Positions 1 through 8,558 of a stretch of DNA of 64,000 bases are shown here, piece after piece. The stretch is from Vibrio nereis NBRC 15637 (GTDB lineage: Bacteria; Pseudomonadota; Gammaproteobacteria; Enterobacterales; Vibrionaceae): the NCBI RefSeq assembly GCF_001591105.1, contig NZ_BCUD01000007.1, forward strand, positions 124,001 to 188,000, read 5' to 3'. The notes beneath the pieces were generated by a model. The model saw nothing but the letters and a program-made list of their open reading frames with translations. It was not told where the DNA came from and searched no databases. The position numbers were made by a program, and so were the translations under genes. Each line of letters starts with the position of its first letter. Position 1 is the stretch's first letter.

Positions 1-111
1 CTCGCTAAGATGTTGTTTTGAATTGATAAAGAAGAAAATGGATGGTTAGGGTGGGTAGCTAGGTATGCAACTTAACCAAACTGTATCACAATAAAATCGA
101 AAATATCAGTC

Positions 112-139
112 TTGTTAGAATTAAATCACAGCCTATAAT
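112..139 (+). promoter_or_regulatory. Probable sigma-70 promoter of guaC
   Basis: TTGTTA at 112-117 and a perfect TATAAT at 134-139 are separated by 16 bases. Transcription would start near 146, exactly where the first leader hairpin begins. The role is inferred from these elements and from the position ahead of guaC; no other gene lies between. Confidence 0.55.
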
Positions 140-145
140 GCTGAA

Positions 146-178
146 AACCGGAGCGTCTGCCAACGCTCCGGTTTTTTT
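146..178 (+). terminator. Terminator-like hairpin at the start of the guaC leader
   Basis: A perfect 10-bp stem (146-155 with 164-173) closes the loop TCTGCCAA and runs into seven T. It has the form of an intrinsic terminator. It could end a gene lying left of the window, or act as an attenuator, because a good promoter lies just upstream of it. Confidence 0.65.
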
Positions 179-192
179 GTGTCCGAAGAACA

Positions 193-219
193 GTAAGCTC
201 GTCTGCCAACGGGTTTACT
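193..219 (+). promoter_or_regulatory. Second guaC leader hairpin with the same loop
   Basis: Bases 193-201 pair with 210-218 (nine pairs, two of them G-T) and again present the loop TCTGCCAA. The 12-mer CGTCTGCCAACG is identical at 154-165 and 200-211. There is no T run, so this one is not a terminator. A regulatory role is inferred. Confidence 0.45.
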
Positions 220-266
220 ACGCACTCTGAGTGACGCATATAAGTTATGAATCAAGGAATTACACA

Positions 267-1310
267 ATGCGTATCGAACAAGAACTTAAGTTAGGCTTTA
301 AAGATGTCCTGTTTCGCCCGAAACGTTCCACTCTAAAAAGTCGCTCTCAAGTAAATTTAACCCGCGATTTTACATTCAAGCACAGTGGCCGTCAATGGTC
401 TGGCGTGCCTGTCATTGCTGCCAATATGGACTCTGTCGGCAGTTTCGACATGGCGAAAGCGCTTGCGGAACATGGTGTAATGACTGCTGTTCATAAGCAC
501 TACAGCGTCGACGATTGGGCTGAGTTTATTCATGGTGCTAATGCATCAGTATTAAACAATGTGATGGTTTCTACAGGAACCTCAGAAGCAGACTTTCAGA
601 AAACCCAAGACATCATGGCTATGACAGATGATCTGATTTTTATCTGTATCGATATTGCCAATGGTTACTCGGAACATTTAGTTGAGTACGTTGAGAAAGT
701 TCGCGCTGCATTTCCAGACAAAGTCATCTCTGCAGGTAACGTCGTCACTGGCGATATGTGTGAAGAGTTGATTCTTGCGGGTGCGGATATTGTGAAAGTA
801 GGCATCGGCCCTGGCTCTGTGTGTACCACGCGTGTCAAAACGGGTGTTGGCTATCCTCAGCTTTCAGCCATCATTGAATGTGGTGATGCGGCGCACGGTC
901 TGGGCGGTATGATCATCGGTGATGGTGGCTGTTCATGTGCGGGTGATGTGTCTAAAGCGTTTGGTGGTGGTGCCGACTTTGTCATGCTTGGCGGTATGCT
1001 AGCAGGGCACGAAGAGTCTGGCGGCGAAATAATCGAAAAGGATGGTGAGATGTTCATGAAATTCTACGGAATGTCGAGCCAATCTGCGATGGATAAGCAC
1101 TCTGGTGGCGTGGCTAAATACCGCGCAGCGGAAGGAAAAACGGTACTGTTGCCATATCGTGGTAGTGTTCATGGCACGATATCTGACATCCTTGGCGGTG
1201 TTCGCTCTACATGTACTTACGTCGGTGCTGCAAAGCTTAAAGAGCTAACCAAGAGAACGACTTTCATTCGCGTACAGGAACAAGAAAACAACGTGTTTGG
1301 TAAAGAGTAA
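267..1310 (+). CDS. guaC: GMP reductase
   Basis: Cytoplasmic NADPH-dependent GMP reductase. It deaminates GMP to IMP in purine salvage. The 347-residue product matches the length of the E. coli enzyme and shows the IMPDH/GMPR TIM-barrel signature GPGSVCTTR with the catalytic cysteine at residue 186, the same number as in E. coli. The start at 267 is preferred over an in-frame ATG at 231 because AAGGAA sits eight bases upstream of it and the protein then begins [14 protein letters not shown] as in the family. The gene stands alone, behind a structured leader and ahead of a hairpin terminator. Identification is secure. Confidence 0.97.
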   Translation: MRIEQELKLGFKDVLFRPKRSTLKSRSQVNLTRDFTFKHSGRQWSGVPVIAANMDSVGSFDMAKALAEHGVMTAVHKHYSVDDWAEFIHGANASVLNNVMVSTGTSEADFQKTQDIMAMTDDLIFICIDIANGYSEHLVEYVEKVRAAFPDKVISAGNVVTGDMCEELILAGADIVKVGIGPGSVCTTRVKTGVGYPQLSAIIECGDAAHGLGGMIIGDGGCSCAGDVSKAFGGGADFVMLGGMLAGHEESGGEIIEKDGEMFMKFYGMSSQSAMDKHSGGVAKYRAAEGKTVLLPYRGSVHGTISDILGGVRSTCTYVGAAKLKELTKRTTFIRVQEQENNVFGKE

Positions 1311-1356
1311 ATAGCGAGTATTGTTCCAGCTGTTGTTGAAACAACCATAAATTGAG

Positions 1357-1417
1357 ATTGCCTCTTCTACATCATACTTTGTAAGTTTACGGCCTATGGT
1401 GAAAGAGGCAATTTTTT
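1357..1417 (+). terminator. guaC terminator
   Basis: ATTGCCTCTT (1357-1366) pairs perfectly with AAGAGGCAAT (1403-1412), followed by six T. Bases within the 36-nt loop (CATCAT and ATGGTG) can pair further. It lies 47 bases after the guaC stop. Confidence 0.7.
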
Positions 1418-1517
1418 GCAAACGCCTACCCCGAAGAGTGCAAGGGGGGATATTTTATGAACAGCGCTCATTTGACGCATTCTAAGCCTGCTATGTATAA
1501 CGAGCTTAAATAAGCGT

Positions 1518-3275
1518 TTATTCTAAGTGCTTAAACTGCAACGCTACCAGTCGTTGATATAACTCGCAGCTTTGTATCAATGATTGGTGGTTACCAATAT
1601 CGACCAGTGTGCCACCGTCTAATACTGCTATCTTATCTGCGTGTTGAATGGTCGATAAACGATGAGCAATGATCAGCGTAGTACGGCCTTTCATCAACAC
1701 CTCAAGTGCTTGCTGAACATGATGTTCACTTTCGCTATCTAGTGCACTGGTGGCTTCATCAAGTAGTAGGATTTTCGGATCTTTTAGAATGGCACGAGCA
1801 ATGGCAATTCTCTGCTTTTGGCCGCCGGACAGTCTCACCCCACGTTCTCCTAAAAAGCTATGATAGCCTTCAGGTAGCTTCTCAATAAATTCATGTGCAT
1901 GTGCTTTTTTCGCTGCTTCGATAACTTGCTCGTCTGTTGCTTCTGGATTGCCGTACCGAATGTTATGGAACACGTCGTGGCTAAATAGAGCTGGCTGCTG
2001 AGGTACCAGTGCCATTTGGCGGCGAAGGTCTTTCGGATTGAACTGGCGAATATCTTCTCCTCCGAACAAAACTTGGCCTTGCTGCGGATCGTAAAAACGT
2101 TGTAGCAGCTCGAAGAGTGTCGTTTTACCGGCACCGGATGGACCAACCAACGCCAATACCTTGCCTTGTTCAGCGGTTAGGGTTAACTCTTTGATAGCAG
2201 GTTGGTTAGGACGAGAAGGATAGTTGAAGTTAACCGACTTAAAGCTGACTTCGGCAGGCATATCTAAACTGATTGGTAAGTGATTGTTTGGCGCACTAAT
2301 ATCGCTTTCTACTTGCAGGATCTCGATCAGCCTTTCAGTTGCGCCTGCGGCTCTTTGTAGCTCCCCCAGCACTTCTGAAATGGTAGCCGTGGATGACGCG
2401 ACCATGATGGCGTAAAACACAAATGCCGCTAGGTCACCCGCAGACATTTTTCCGTGGATCACATCACTGCCTCCAACCCAAAGCATGCCCGAAATAGCGC
2501 TAAACACAATCACAATGACACCAGATATTAAAATCGCGCGTTGCTTCACTCGCTGTCTGCCAACCTCGAACGCTTTTTCCACTTCGACGGAAAAGGCGGC
2601 TTTTTCATATTGCTCTGAGCTAAAGCTTTGTACCGTTTTAATATGCTCTATTGCTTCACCTGCATAGCTGCCCACATCGGCCATCGAGTCTTGGCTTTGG
2701 CGTGAAAGGGCACGCACTCGTCGCCCATACACCAAAATGGGCACCAAAACGAATGGCACAGAAGCAAGCACAATCAATGTGAGCTTAAAGTTGGTGGCAA
2801 ACAACATGATGATGGCGCCAACGCACATTAAGGCGCTGCGCATTGCCATAGAAAAGGAGGAGCCAATGATGCTCTGTAGCAAAGTGGTGTCAGTGGTGAG
2901 GCGCGACATAATATCGCCGCTACTGTTGGTTTCAAAATAACTCGGATGCAGCGAAATAACATGGTTAAACACAGCAAGGCGAATATCTGCACTGACGCGC
3001 TCACCCACTGATGAAACCAGATAGAAGCGAAAGAACGTTCCAATAGCAATACACAAAGTGATACCAACAATAAACTGAATCGCATTGGTGAGCTCTTGCA
3101 ACGACTGCTGAGCGAAACCTTGATCAATCAGAATACGCACACCATAGCCAACCGACAACGTCAGGCTCGCCGTCGCGACTAGTGCGACCAAAGCTGCGGT
3201 AACACGCCACTTATAAGGTGAAACAAAGGTATTGAGTTTAAGAAGGATGCTCAGGTTGTTGTTTTTGCTGCTCAT
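1518..3275 (-). CDS. MsbA-type ABC exporter (fused membrane and ATPase domains)
   Basis: Inner-membrane half-transporter of 585 residues, presumably a homodimer that exports a lipid or drug-like substrate. The N-terminal half (about 20-310) holds the six-helix type-1 exporter domain with segments near 25-50, 65-87, 143-182 and 248-298. The ATPase half has Walker A GPSGAGKT (378-385), the signature LSGGQ (482-486), Walker B ILLLDE (502-507) and a following D-loop SALD. The gene is monocistronic and converges with guaC. It is too generic to name a substrate; chromosomal MsbA proper is normally next to lpxK, which is absent here. Confidence 0.9.
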   Translation of the reverse strand: MSSKNNNLSILLKLNTFVSPYKWRVTAALVALVATASLTLSVGYGVRILIDQGFAQQSLQELTNAIQFIVGITLCIAIGTFFRFYLVSSVGERVSADIRLAVFNHVISLHPSYFETNSSGDIMSRLTTDTTLLQSIIGSSFSMAMRSALMCVGAIIMLFATNFKLTLIVLASVPFVLVPILVYGRRVRALSRQSQDSMADVGSYAGEAIEHIKTVQSFSSEQYEKAAFSVEVEKAFEVGRQRVKQRAILISGVIVIVFSAISGMLWVGGSDVIHGKMSAGDLAAFVFYAIMVASSTATISEVLGELQRAAGATERLIEILQVESDISAPNNHLPISLDMPAEVSFKSVNFNYPSRPNQPAIKELTLTAEQGKVLALVGPSGAGKTTLFELLQRFYDPQQGQVLFGGEDIRQFNPKDLRRQMALVPQQPALFSHDVFHNIRYGNPEATDEQVIEAAKKAHAHEFIEKLPEGYHSFLGERGVRLSGGQKQRIAIARAILKDPKILLLDEATSALDSESEHHVQQALEVLMKGRTTLIIAHRLSTIQHADKIAVLDGGTLVDIGNHQSLIQSCELYQRLVALQFKHLE

Positions 3276-3614
3276 GAATGACTCACAAAGCTATTCTGAT
3301 GTTTGGAATAGTAAGCCACTTAGCCAAGTGAGACCAGTAACGAGTTATTTTTGAAGAACGGTGATCTATTTGTACTGCTACAAGAGAATGCTTGCTTCTG
3401 GTTTGGTTGGTGACCAATCTCGTGCAAGGTTTGTGGAGGCAAGAGCTGTGCTGGCTAATTTGTGCCCCACTTTTGAGTTTCAGGCATCAATCTTGTCATT
3501 TTATCGGTGCATTTATATACATGTTTTTCCTCATGCATGTACAATTTTTTGAATTACAGTTTGTTTTCCAAGCTGACCTCAAATTAAATCTACAAAAGAG
3601 AGCTGTGACATCCT
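3276..3614. other. Intergenic stretch before the orphan gene
   Basis: A+T-rich, with no gene recognised. Short open frames here have no family-like features. TACATG (3518-3523) can pair with CATGTA (3536-3541) ahead of six T, which resembles a weak terminator. Promoters for the exporter on the left and the orphan gene on the right must lie here, but none is convincing. Confidence 0.4.
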
Positions 3615-4265
3615 ATGGACGATAACGACAAAGATGAACTAATAAAACAACTGAGTATGTTTGTTGGATGTGAAATGCCAACAAAGCCAAATTCATGGGA
3701 ACGAGTAGAAGAAATCAGAGAAGAACTACTTACCGATACCGATAACTACCCTTGGCGAGCTGAAGTAGAGGAACTCTGGGAACAGCTCTCTCGTGCTCAA
3801 AATGACGAATTGATGAAAATTGATCGACAAGATAGATGCGCAGAAACACCACTAGAAGCATTATTTAGTGGCGTAGAAATACCTCGATATCAACCAATGG
3901 AAGTCCTCGCCTCAGTAAAAGAAGCATTTGATATTTATATGCTTGCACAAGGAAAGCTCACTCTTGAGGACGTATTTTTTGGCCCCATGAAAAAAGGTGT
4001 AGGGAACTATGCAGCTAGAAGAAGTAAAAAATCGACCTACGGAGATTTCGATTTCTATGCCAGAGGTGGGGGCCTCTTTATGACGGTAGAGGAGAGGGAT
4101 GCCCACGAAAATATGAGTTTAGAAAGTAAGGCAATCGAGTATTTAGCATATGGAATGAATCCTGAAATAGCGAAAATATACAATAAAGCGCCTGATTACC
4201 ATAATATTCCTGACCCCGAAAGTTATCTGAGAGGTTATAGACGCTGGAAGCGGACAAACAAGTAA
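3615..4265 (+). CDS. Hypothetical protein of 216 residues, family not recognised
   Basis: The product is soluble, charged and helix-rich, with no signal peptide or membrane segment. It begins with an acidic stretch (MDDNDKDEL), is rich in W, E and R between 20 and 60, and ends basic (RGYRRWKRTNK). A glycine-rich piece, ARGGGLFM, lies near 150. No catalytic motif was recognised. The start codon has only a weak ribosome site (AGAGAG). The region is more A+T-rich than its neighbours and the gene belongs to no evident operon, so it may be accessory DNA. A 33-residue membrane peptide follows 68 bases downstream. Confidence 0.6.
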   Translation: MDDNDKDELIKQLSMFVGCEMPTKPNSWERVEEIREELLTDTDNYPWRAEVEELWEQLSRAQNDELMKIDRQDRCAETPLEALFSGVEIPRYQPMEVLASVKEAFDIYMLAQGKLTLEDVFFGPMKKGVGNYAARRSKKSTYGDFDFYARGGGLFMTVEERDAHENMSLESKAIEYLAYGMNPEIAKIYNKAPDYHNIPDPESYLRGYRRWKRTNK

Positions 4266-4333
4266 ATTACCTGTCCTTAACTCGCATATATGGACTAGAG
4301 ATAATGGCTAGGTATTAAAAACGGAGAGTAATA

Positions 4334-4435
4334 ATGGTTGAGTATATGTCTCAAATTTTGTCTGCTTCACCTCTAAATTTAGCCTTGTTGTGCCTTATGC
4401 TGATGATCATAAGAGATATTAAGCACAAGAAGTAA
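4334..4435 (+). CDS. Small single-span membrane peptide (33 aa)
   Basis: A 33-residue frame starts at an ATG nine bases after GGAG. It encodes a hydrophilic N-terminus, a hydrophobic stretch of about 18 residues (roughly 11-28, rich in L, M and I) and a basic tail DIKHKK. This is the usual layout of small inner-membrane proteins or type I toxins. It shares strand and A+T richness with the preceding unknown gene. No homologue was recognised, and the frame could be fortuitous. Confidence 0.4.
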   Translation: MVEYMSQILSASPLNLALLCLMLMIIRDIKHKK

Positions 4436-4571
4436 CATGCTACTTCAGCGGCTGGTAAGTACTATAAGATATAGTGTGATGTAAGCCGCTGACTTTAATG
4501 AACTCTCGAAAATCACTTTATGGTAGCTTCAACAACAGTGTGTAAAGAATTACCCGAATGGGTAGAAAAAC

Positions 4572-4600
4572 AAAGGCAGCCTAGTCAACGGCTGCCTTTT
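4572..4600. terminator. Probable bidirectional terminator
   Basis: AAAGGCAGCC (4572-4581) pairs with GGCTGCCTTT (4590-4599) across an eight-base loop. The plus strand continues into six T, and the minus strand reads TTTGTTTTT. It sits directly after the end of the NhaC-family gene and serves that leftward operon, and possibly the rightward orphan genes. Confidence 0.75.
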
Positions 4601-4618
4601 TTGTTTTGGCTGGAGAAC

Positions 4619-6094
4619 TTAACCAATAATCAGGAAGAATATAACCGTTGCTACAATACCAATTAGAGCATATGGGAACTGTGTGGTTGCGTGTTGCATC
4701 GACGTACAGCCAGAGCCTTGTGCAGACAGTACAGTTGAGTCACTAAAGAAACATGAGTGGCTACCTGCTGCTGATGCTGAAAGCAGCGCCGCTACTGTTA
4801 GATGCAGTGGAACACCCAGTTGTTCACCCAGTGGTAAAACAATTGGCATCGCGACAGCAAAGGTGCCCCAAGAAGACGCGGTGGCAAAAACCAGCGCTCC
4901 GGTAATCATAAAGATAATGGCAGGGAAGTAAGAAGCCGATAGGTATGGACTAACGGTTTCAATCACGTACTGCGTCAGACCTAAAGAGTCGTTAACAGAC
5001 TTCAGCATAAAGCCACCAATCACAGTCGCAAGCGGCAGTAGCATCACCTTAATACCATCGTACACGGCCTCGAACATGTCGTTCATGGAAACCAGTTTTT
5101 GTGCACCATAGAAACAGATAGTAAAGATAAGTGCGACAAACACGCCCGCCAACAGGTCAATACCGAAATACCAACTCGCGGCTACCAGAACAACCATAGG
5201 TAACATGAAGTTAATCAGTCCCATTGTTGGGTTTGTGTGAGCTGAAATGTCAGAACCAAAGTCAATATCTGTTGTGCCATCTGGGCGAACCTGTCCCTTC
5301 TTGGCACGCAATTCTGCTTTTTTCATTGCACCAAGGTCTGGGAGTTTCTCGGTAGCAACCAGCATCACAATCGCAAGTGTTACCCAGCCGTAAGCCATGT
5401 ACGGAATCGCTTCCATGTAAGCTTGAATACCTTCGCCAGATTCAGCCACACCGTTGGCCTCTAGCAGAGAACTAAAGAAGATCGCCCAAGTTGAAATCGG
5501 AACAAGGATACAAATAGGCGCAGCAGTCGAGTCCACTAGGTATGAAAGCTTTTCACGAGAGATCTGATAGCTGTCTGTAATTTTCTTCATAGAAGAAGAG
5601 ATAGCAATGGCATTTAGATAGTCGTCAATAAAGATCAGGATACCGAGGAAAAAGGTCATCAGCATAGATTGTTTACGGCTCTTAACCTTAGTGACCAACA
5701 TATCAGAGAAGCTGAGAATACTGCCACCTTTCTCAAGTACAGCGATCAAGCCTCCCATCAAACCACATACCAATATAATCCAAGCGATGGTTTCATCCAT
5801 CATAACGCCTATCGAAATATCAACAATTTGTTCGACAGCTTCGCTAGGGTTAAGCAGCAGCACGCCAGCGATCGCGCCACTAAACAGTGCTTCGACAGTT
5901 CGGTGAGTGGTTAAAGCAAAAACCAGTACCAACGATGTGGGAAGAAGGCTCATCCATCCATAATTTTGCCCTTCTTCATGGTTCAATCCGATTGAAGTGA
6001 AGAAAATGAAAACCGCAATAACCAACAGGGTTACAATAATATGTTGACTGTTCATTTTCAGCGGCGCATCCAGCGCCTTAGTTTGCGTAGTCAT
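4619..6094 (-). CDS. NhaC-family transporter, puuA partner
   Basis: Polytopic inner-membrane protein of 491 residues in the Na+/H+ antiporter NhaC superfamily, with about 11-12 hydrophobic spans. Conserved-looking features are the IFIDDYLNAI segment (~155) and the final glycine/serine-rich span before ALIGIVATVIFF. It begins only 13 bases after puuA on the same strand, so the two are almost certainly co-transcribed. No PuuP-type putrescine importer is present. Members of this superfamily have been predicted to carry amino acids (lysine, tyrosine, methionine) rather than just sodium, so a role in putrescine, agmatine or GABA transport is inferred here. Plain Na+/H+ antiport remains possible. 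Confidence 0.85.
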   Translation of the reverse strand: MTTQTKALDAPLKMNSQHIIVTLLVIAVFIFFTSIGLNHEEGQNYGWMSLLPTSLVLVFALTTHRTVEALFSGAIAGVLLLNPSEAVEQIVDISIGVMMDETIAWIILVCGLMGGLIAVLEKGGSILSFSDMLVTKVKSRKQSMLMTFFLGILIFIDDYLNAIAISSSMKKITDSYQISREKLSYLVDSTAAPICILVPISTWAIFFSSLLEANGVAESGEGIQAYMEAIPYMAYGWVTLAIVMLVATEKLPDLGAMKKAELRAKKGQVRPDGTTDIDFGSDISAHTNPTMGLINFMLPMVVLVAASWYFGIDLLAGVFVALIFTICFYGAQKLVSMNDMFEAVYDGIKVMLLPLATVIGGFMLKSVNDSLGLTQYVIETVSPYLSASYFPAIIFMITGALVFATASSWGTFAVAMPIVLPLGEQLGVPLHLTVAALLSASAAGSHSCFFSDSTVLSAQGSGCTSMQHATTQFPYALIGIVATVIFFLIIG

Positions 6095-6107
6095 AACTCT
6101 TTCCTTT

Positions 6108-7451
6108 TTATGCTGAGTGCAACATCCAGTCGATTTCTAGTGGTGTGATTGCTCGCTCAAATTCTGCGAGTTCACTCCGCTTGCAAGCAAGATACAAATC
6201 AATGAATTCCCTAGAGATGTACAAAGCCAGTTCACTGTGTTCCAGTTGCTCAAGTGCCTCTGACATGCGCAATGGAAGTTCAATGGCTTCATCACTTAGC
6301 GGAAGCGGACATTGCTCTTTGGTGTAGTTATCACTCGCTAATACTGCGGAAAGTACTACTGCAGCGAGAATGTAAGGGTTAACGTCAGCTCCTGCAATAC
6401 GGTGCTCTATACGGCGGTTTTTGCTGTCGCTGATAGGCACACGCAGTGCAACACCGCGATGGTTTTCACCCCAGTCCGCTTTCGTTGGTACGTAAGCGCC
6501 AGGAACAAAGCGGCGAAATGAGTTAACGTTAGGACAAATCAAAGCCATGGAATCCGATGTTTGTGCAAGCATCGCAGCCATAGTTTGATAAAAGCGATCG
6601 CTGGCTTGGCCGTCTGGTTTACTGAAGTGATTATTACCACTCTCATCGACCAAGCTCAGGTGAATGTGCATACCATTACCCGCTTGGTCACCGAAAGGTT
6701 TTGCCATAAATGTGGCATCGAACCCGTGCTGGTGGGCAACTTGTCGAATCAAGCGTTTTGCGATGATGATTTCATCGCAGACTCGAAGCACATCTTTGGA
6801 ATGGTTGAAATTGATTTCGAATTGACCAGGTGCCGATTCTGATAAAGCACCAGAGGTGTTTAAGCCCTGTTCTTGAGCAACCTTATTAAGGTCTGACAGA
6901 AAGTCCGCGTAGTCATCCAGCCCATCGAGGTCATAGACCTCCGTGTCTTTCTCTCGAGTCTTTTTCTTTGGGTTTAGCGCCGTTTGTAGTTCACCGCTTG
7001 GGCTGCGTTTTTTGTCAATTAAGTAGAACTCGAGTTCTAAGGCTACACAAGGATACTGGTTGTTCGCGTGCAGCTTATCCAGTAAATCGGACACAATGTT
7101 TCTTATAAACAGAGGGCTGGGGTTCGTCGCATTTTCATCCATCATCGTCAGAAGAATCTGACCGACTTGTTCATTGGCAGTGGGCATTAGCGTACCTGCG
7201 ATCGGAAAACACATATTATCCGGCTCTCCTAACTCCTCACCTAGTCCGGCAGACTCCACTACGTTCCCTTTTGTATCAAGCGTAATAGTAGAGAGAGGAA
7301 GAGCGACACCTTTGTGTAGTTTCTCTAATGCATTGACGGGTATGCGCTTTCCTCGCGGTGTGGCGTTTATATCGGTGAAAATAAGGTCAACAAATTCGAT
7401 ATTGGGCCATTCTTGTCTAAAATTTTTAACTTCCTGTAGGTAGGGTTCCAT
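6108..7451 (-). CDS. puuA: Gamma-glutamylputrescine synthetase (glutamine synthetase family)
   Basis: ATP-dependent ligase that joins glutamate to putrescine, the first step of the Puu pathway. The 447 residues carry the glutamine synthetase beta-grasp and catalytic domains, with metal- and ATP-site segments such as NGMHIHLSL (~270) and NRRIEHRIAGADVNPY (~345). A ribosome site GGAGAAC precedes the ATG. It is divergent from puuD-puuR across a 344-base regulatory region. Paralogous gamma-glutamyl-polyamine synthetases cannot be excluded by sequence alone, but the neighbouring puuD, puuC and puuB settle the pathway. Confidence 0.9.
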   Translation of the reverse strand: MEPYLQEVKNFRQEWPNIEFVDLIFTDINATPRGKRIPVNALEKLHKGVALPLSTITLDTKGNVVESAGLGEELGEPDNMCFPIAGTLMPTANEQVGQILLTMMDENATNPSPLFIRNIVSDLLDKLHANNQYPCVALELEFYLIDKKRSPSGELQTALNPKKKTREKDTEVYDLDGLDDYADFLSDLNKVAQEQGLNTSGALSESAPGQFEINFNHSKDVLRVCDEIIIAKRLIRQVAHQHGFDATFMAKPFGDQAGNGMHIHLSLVDESGNNHFSKPDGQASDRFYQTMAAMLAQTSDSMALICPNVNSFRRFVPGAYVPTKADWGENHRGVALRVPISDSKNRRIEHRIAGADVNPYILAAVVLSAVLASDNYTKEQCPLPLSDEAIELPLRMSEALEQLEHSELALYISREFIDLYLACKRSELAEFERAITPLEIDWMLHSA

Positions 7452-7651
7452 TTTTAGTTCTCCAAGTAGACTGACGAGCGGTGATCTAAAAATAATTTAC
7501 TTAACAAATAACTTACATCTATTAGACTAAAGTATTAAGTGTTTCAATTATTTTGTTTTTAAACAATAACTTGTATTGATCTAATTAAGCTTTATTGGTT
7601 GATCGTTGTTTTTGTTTGTTAACTATTTTGTAACAGGTGGTTTTGTTTTGC

Positions 7652-7666
7652 ACAATATAATGAGCA
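7652..7666 (+). promoter_or_regulatory. PuuR box, best match
   Basis: ACAATATAATGAGCA matches the E. coli PuuR consensus AAAATATAATGAACA at 13 of 15 positions. It lies midway between puuA and puuD, the place PuuR acts in E. coli. Function is inferred. Confidence 0.6.
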
Positions 7667-7714
7667 TAAATAGGCTTTTTTTTGACCAAAAAAGTGGGCC
7701 GTGTCACGATTTGG

Positions 7715-7729
7715 TCATAATATCGAACA
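7715..7729 (+). promoter_or_regulatory. Possible PuuR box
   Basis: TCATAATATCGAACA keeps the GAACA end and the A/T half of the PuuR consensus. It shares ATCGAACA with the site at 7771-7785. Confidence 0.35.
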
Positions 7730-7770
7730 TGAGTGTTGATAATTTTGTACTTGGTTTGTAGTGTGAATGT

Positions 7771-7785
7771 TAAATAAATCGAACA
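7771..7785 (+). promoter_or_regulatory. Possible PuuR box next to the puuD ribosome site
   Basis: TAAATAAATCGAACA matches 11 of 15 consensus positions. It abuts the puuD ribosome site (GGAAGAG), so bound repressor would cover the start region. Confidence 0.4.
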
Positions 7786-7795
7786 CGGAAGAGCT

Positions 7796-8542
7796 ATGTC
7801 AGAGGTAAAAAAACCAATTATCGGAGTTGTTAGCTGCGCGAAGGAGTTAGGTGGTTACCAAATCCAGGCAGTGAATGACTTTTATCTACGTGCAGTGAAA
7901 GATTTTGGCGGATTGCCACTTATGCTGGCTCCAGATATGTCCGCTGATGAAATGGAAACCATTTTGGCGTTATGTGATGGCTTCTTGTTCCCAGGCAGTC
8001 ATTCCAATGTAGCGCCACATCATTACAACGCTTCTCACACTGAAACGAAGAAAGATGAAGCTCGTGATGAACTGTCGTTGAATATTATTCGTCAGGCTAT
8101 TGATAAAAATATTCCGTGTTTGGGTATTTGTCGTGGTTTTCAGGAAATGAACGTCGCTTTAGGGGGGACTCTGAACCCGGCAGTACATGACGCTGGATTT
8201 AATGATCACCGAGAAGCTCAGGTCGAGGATTTCGAAGAAAAATATGCCCCAGCACACGCTGTTTTAGTGCAAAAACAGGGCTTATTTGAACAGTGGCTAA
8301 TAGAGAACCATTGGGAAAACACCAGCTTTTTTGAAGTGAATACTTTACACAATCAAGGGGTTGATCGGCTTGCACCTTCACTACAAGTGGAGGTGAAAGC
8401 ACCGGATGGATTAATTGAGGCATTTAGCCTACCAGGACAGAAATATTTTGTCGGCGTGCAGTGGCACCCAGAATGGAAAGCAAAAACCAATCATTTCTCA
8501 CAGATTTTATTTAAAGAATTTATGATGGCAGCCTCTCTTTAA
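7796..8542 (+). CDS. puuD: Gamma-glutamyl-GABA hydrolase
   Basis: Class I glutamine-amidotransferase-fold hydrolase that releases GABA and glutamate from gamma-glutamyl-GABA, the last dedicated Puu step. The 248 residues show the nucleophile elbow CLGICRGFQEMN with cysteine 112, and the late histidine-glutamate pair in GVQWHPEWK (~225). Length matches E. coli PuuD. It is the first gene of the rightward operon; puuR follows after 16 bases. Confidence 0.93.
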   Translation: MSEVKKPIIGVVSCAKELGGYQIQAVNDFYLRAVKDFGGLPLMLAPDMSADEMETILALCDGFLFPGSHSNVAPHHYNASHTETKKDEARDELSLNIIRQAIDKNIPCLGICRGFQEMNVALGGTLNPAVHDAGFNDHREAQVEDFEEKYAPAHAVLVQKQGLFEQWLIENHWENTSFFEVNTLHNQGVDRLAPSLQVEVKAPDGLIEAFSLPGQKYFVGVQWHPEWKAKTNHFSQILFKEFMMAASL

Positions 8543-8558
8543 ACTTGGAGCTGCATGA

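Larger units (their letters stand above)
4266..4618. other. Intergenic stretch around the small peptide frame
   Basis: Apart from the 33-residue frame and the terminator at 4572-4600, nothing was recognised in this A+T-rich segment. Confidence 0.4.
7452..7795. promoter_or_regulatory. Divergent puuA/puuD control region
   Basis: A 344-base A+T-rich segment containing both divergent promoters. Three sites resemble the E. coli PuuR box AAAATATAATGAACA (7652-7666, 7715-7729 and 7771-7785). No coding frame was found. Confidence 0.6.

Noticed and set aside
146..266. Purine riboswitch upstream of guaC
   Set aside because: The leader has only simple hairpins and lacks the three-way junction and conserved loop bases of purine riboswitches.
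3361..3625. Short overlapping open frames before the unknown gene
   Set aside because: No ribosome site, no family-like composition, and they overlap one another; treated as chance frames.
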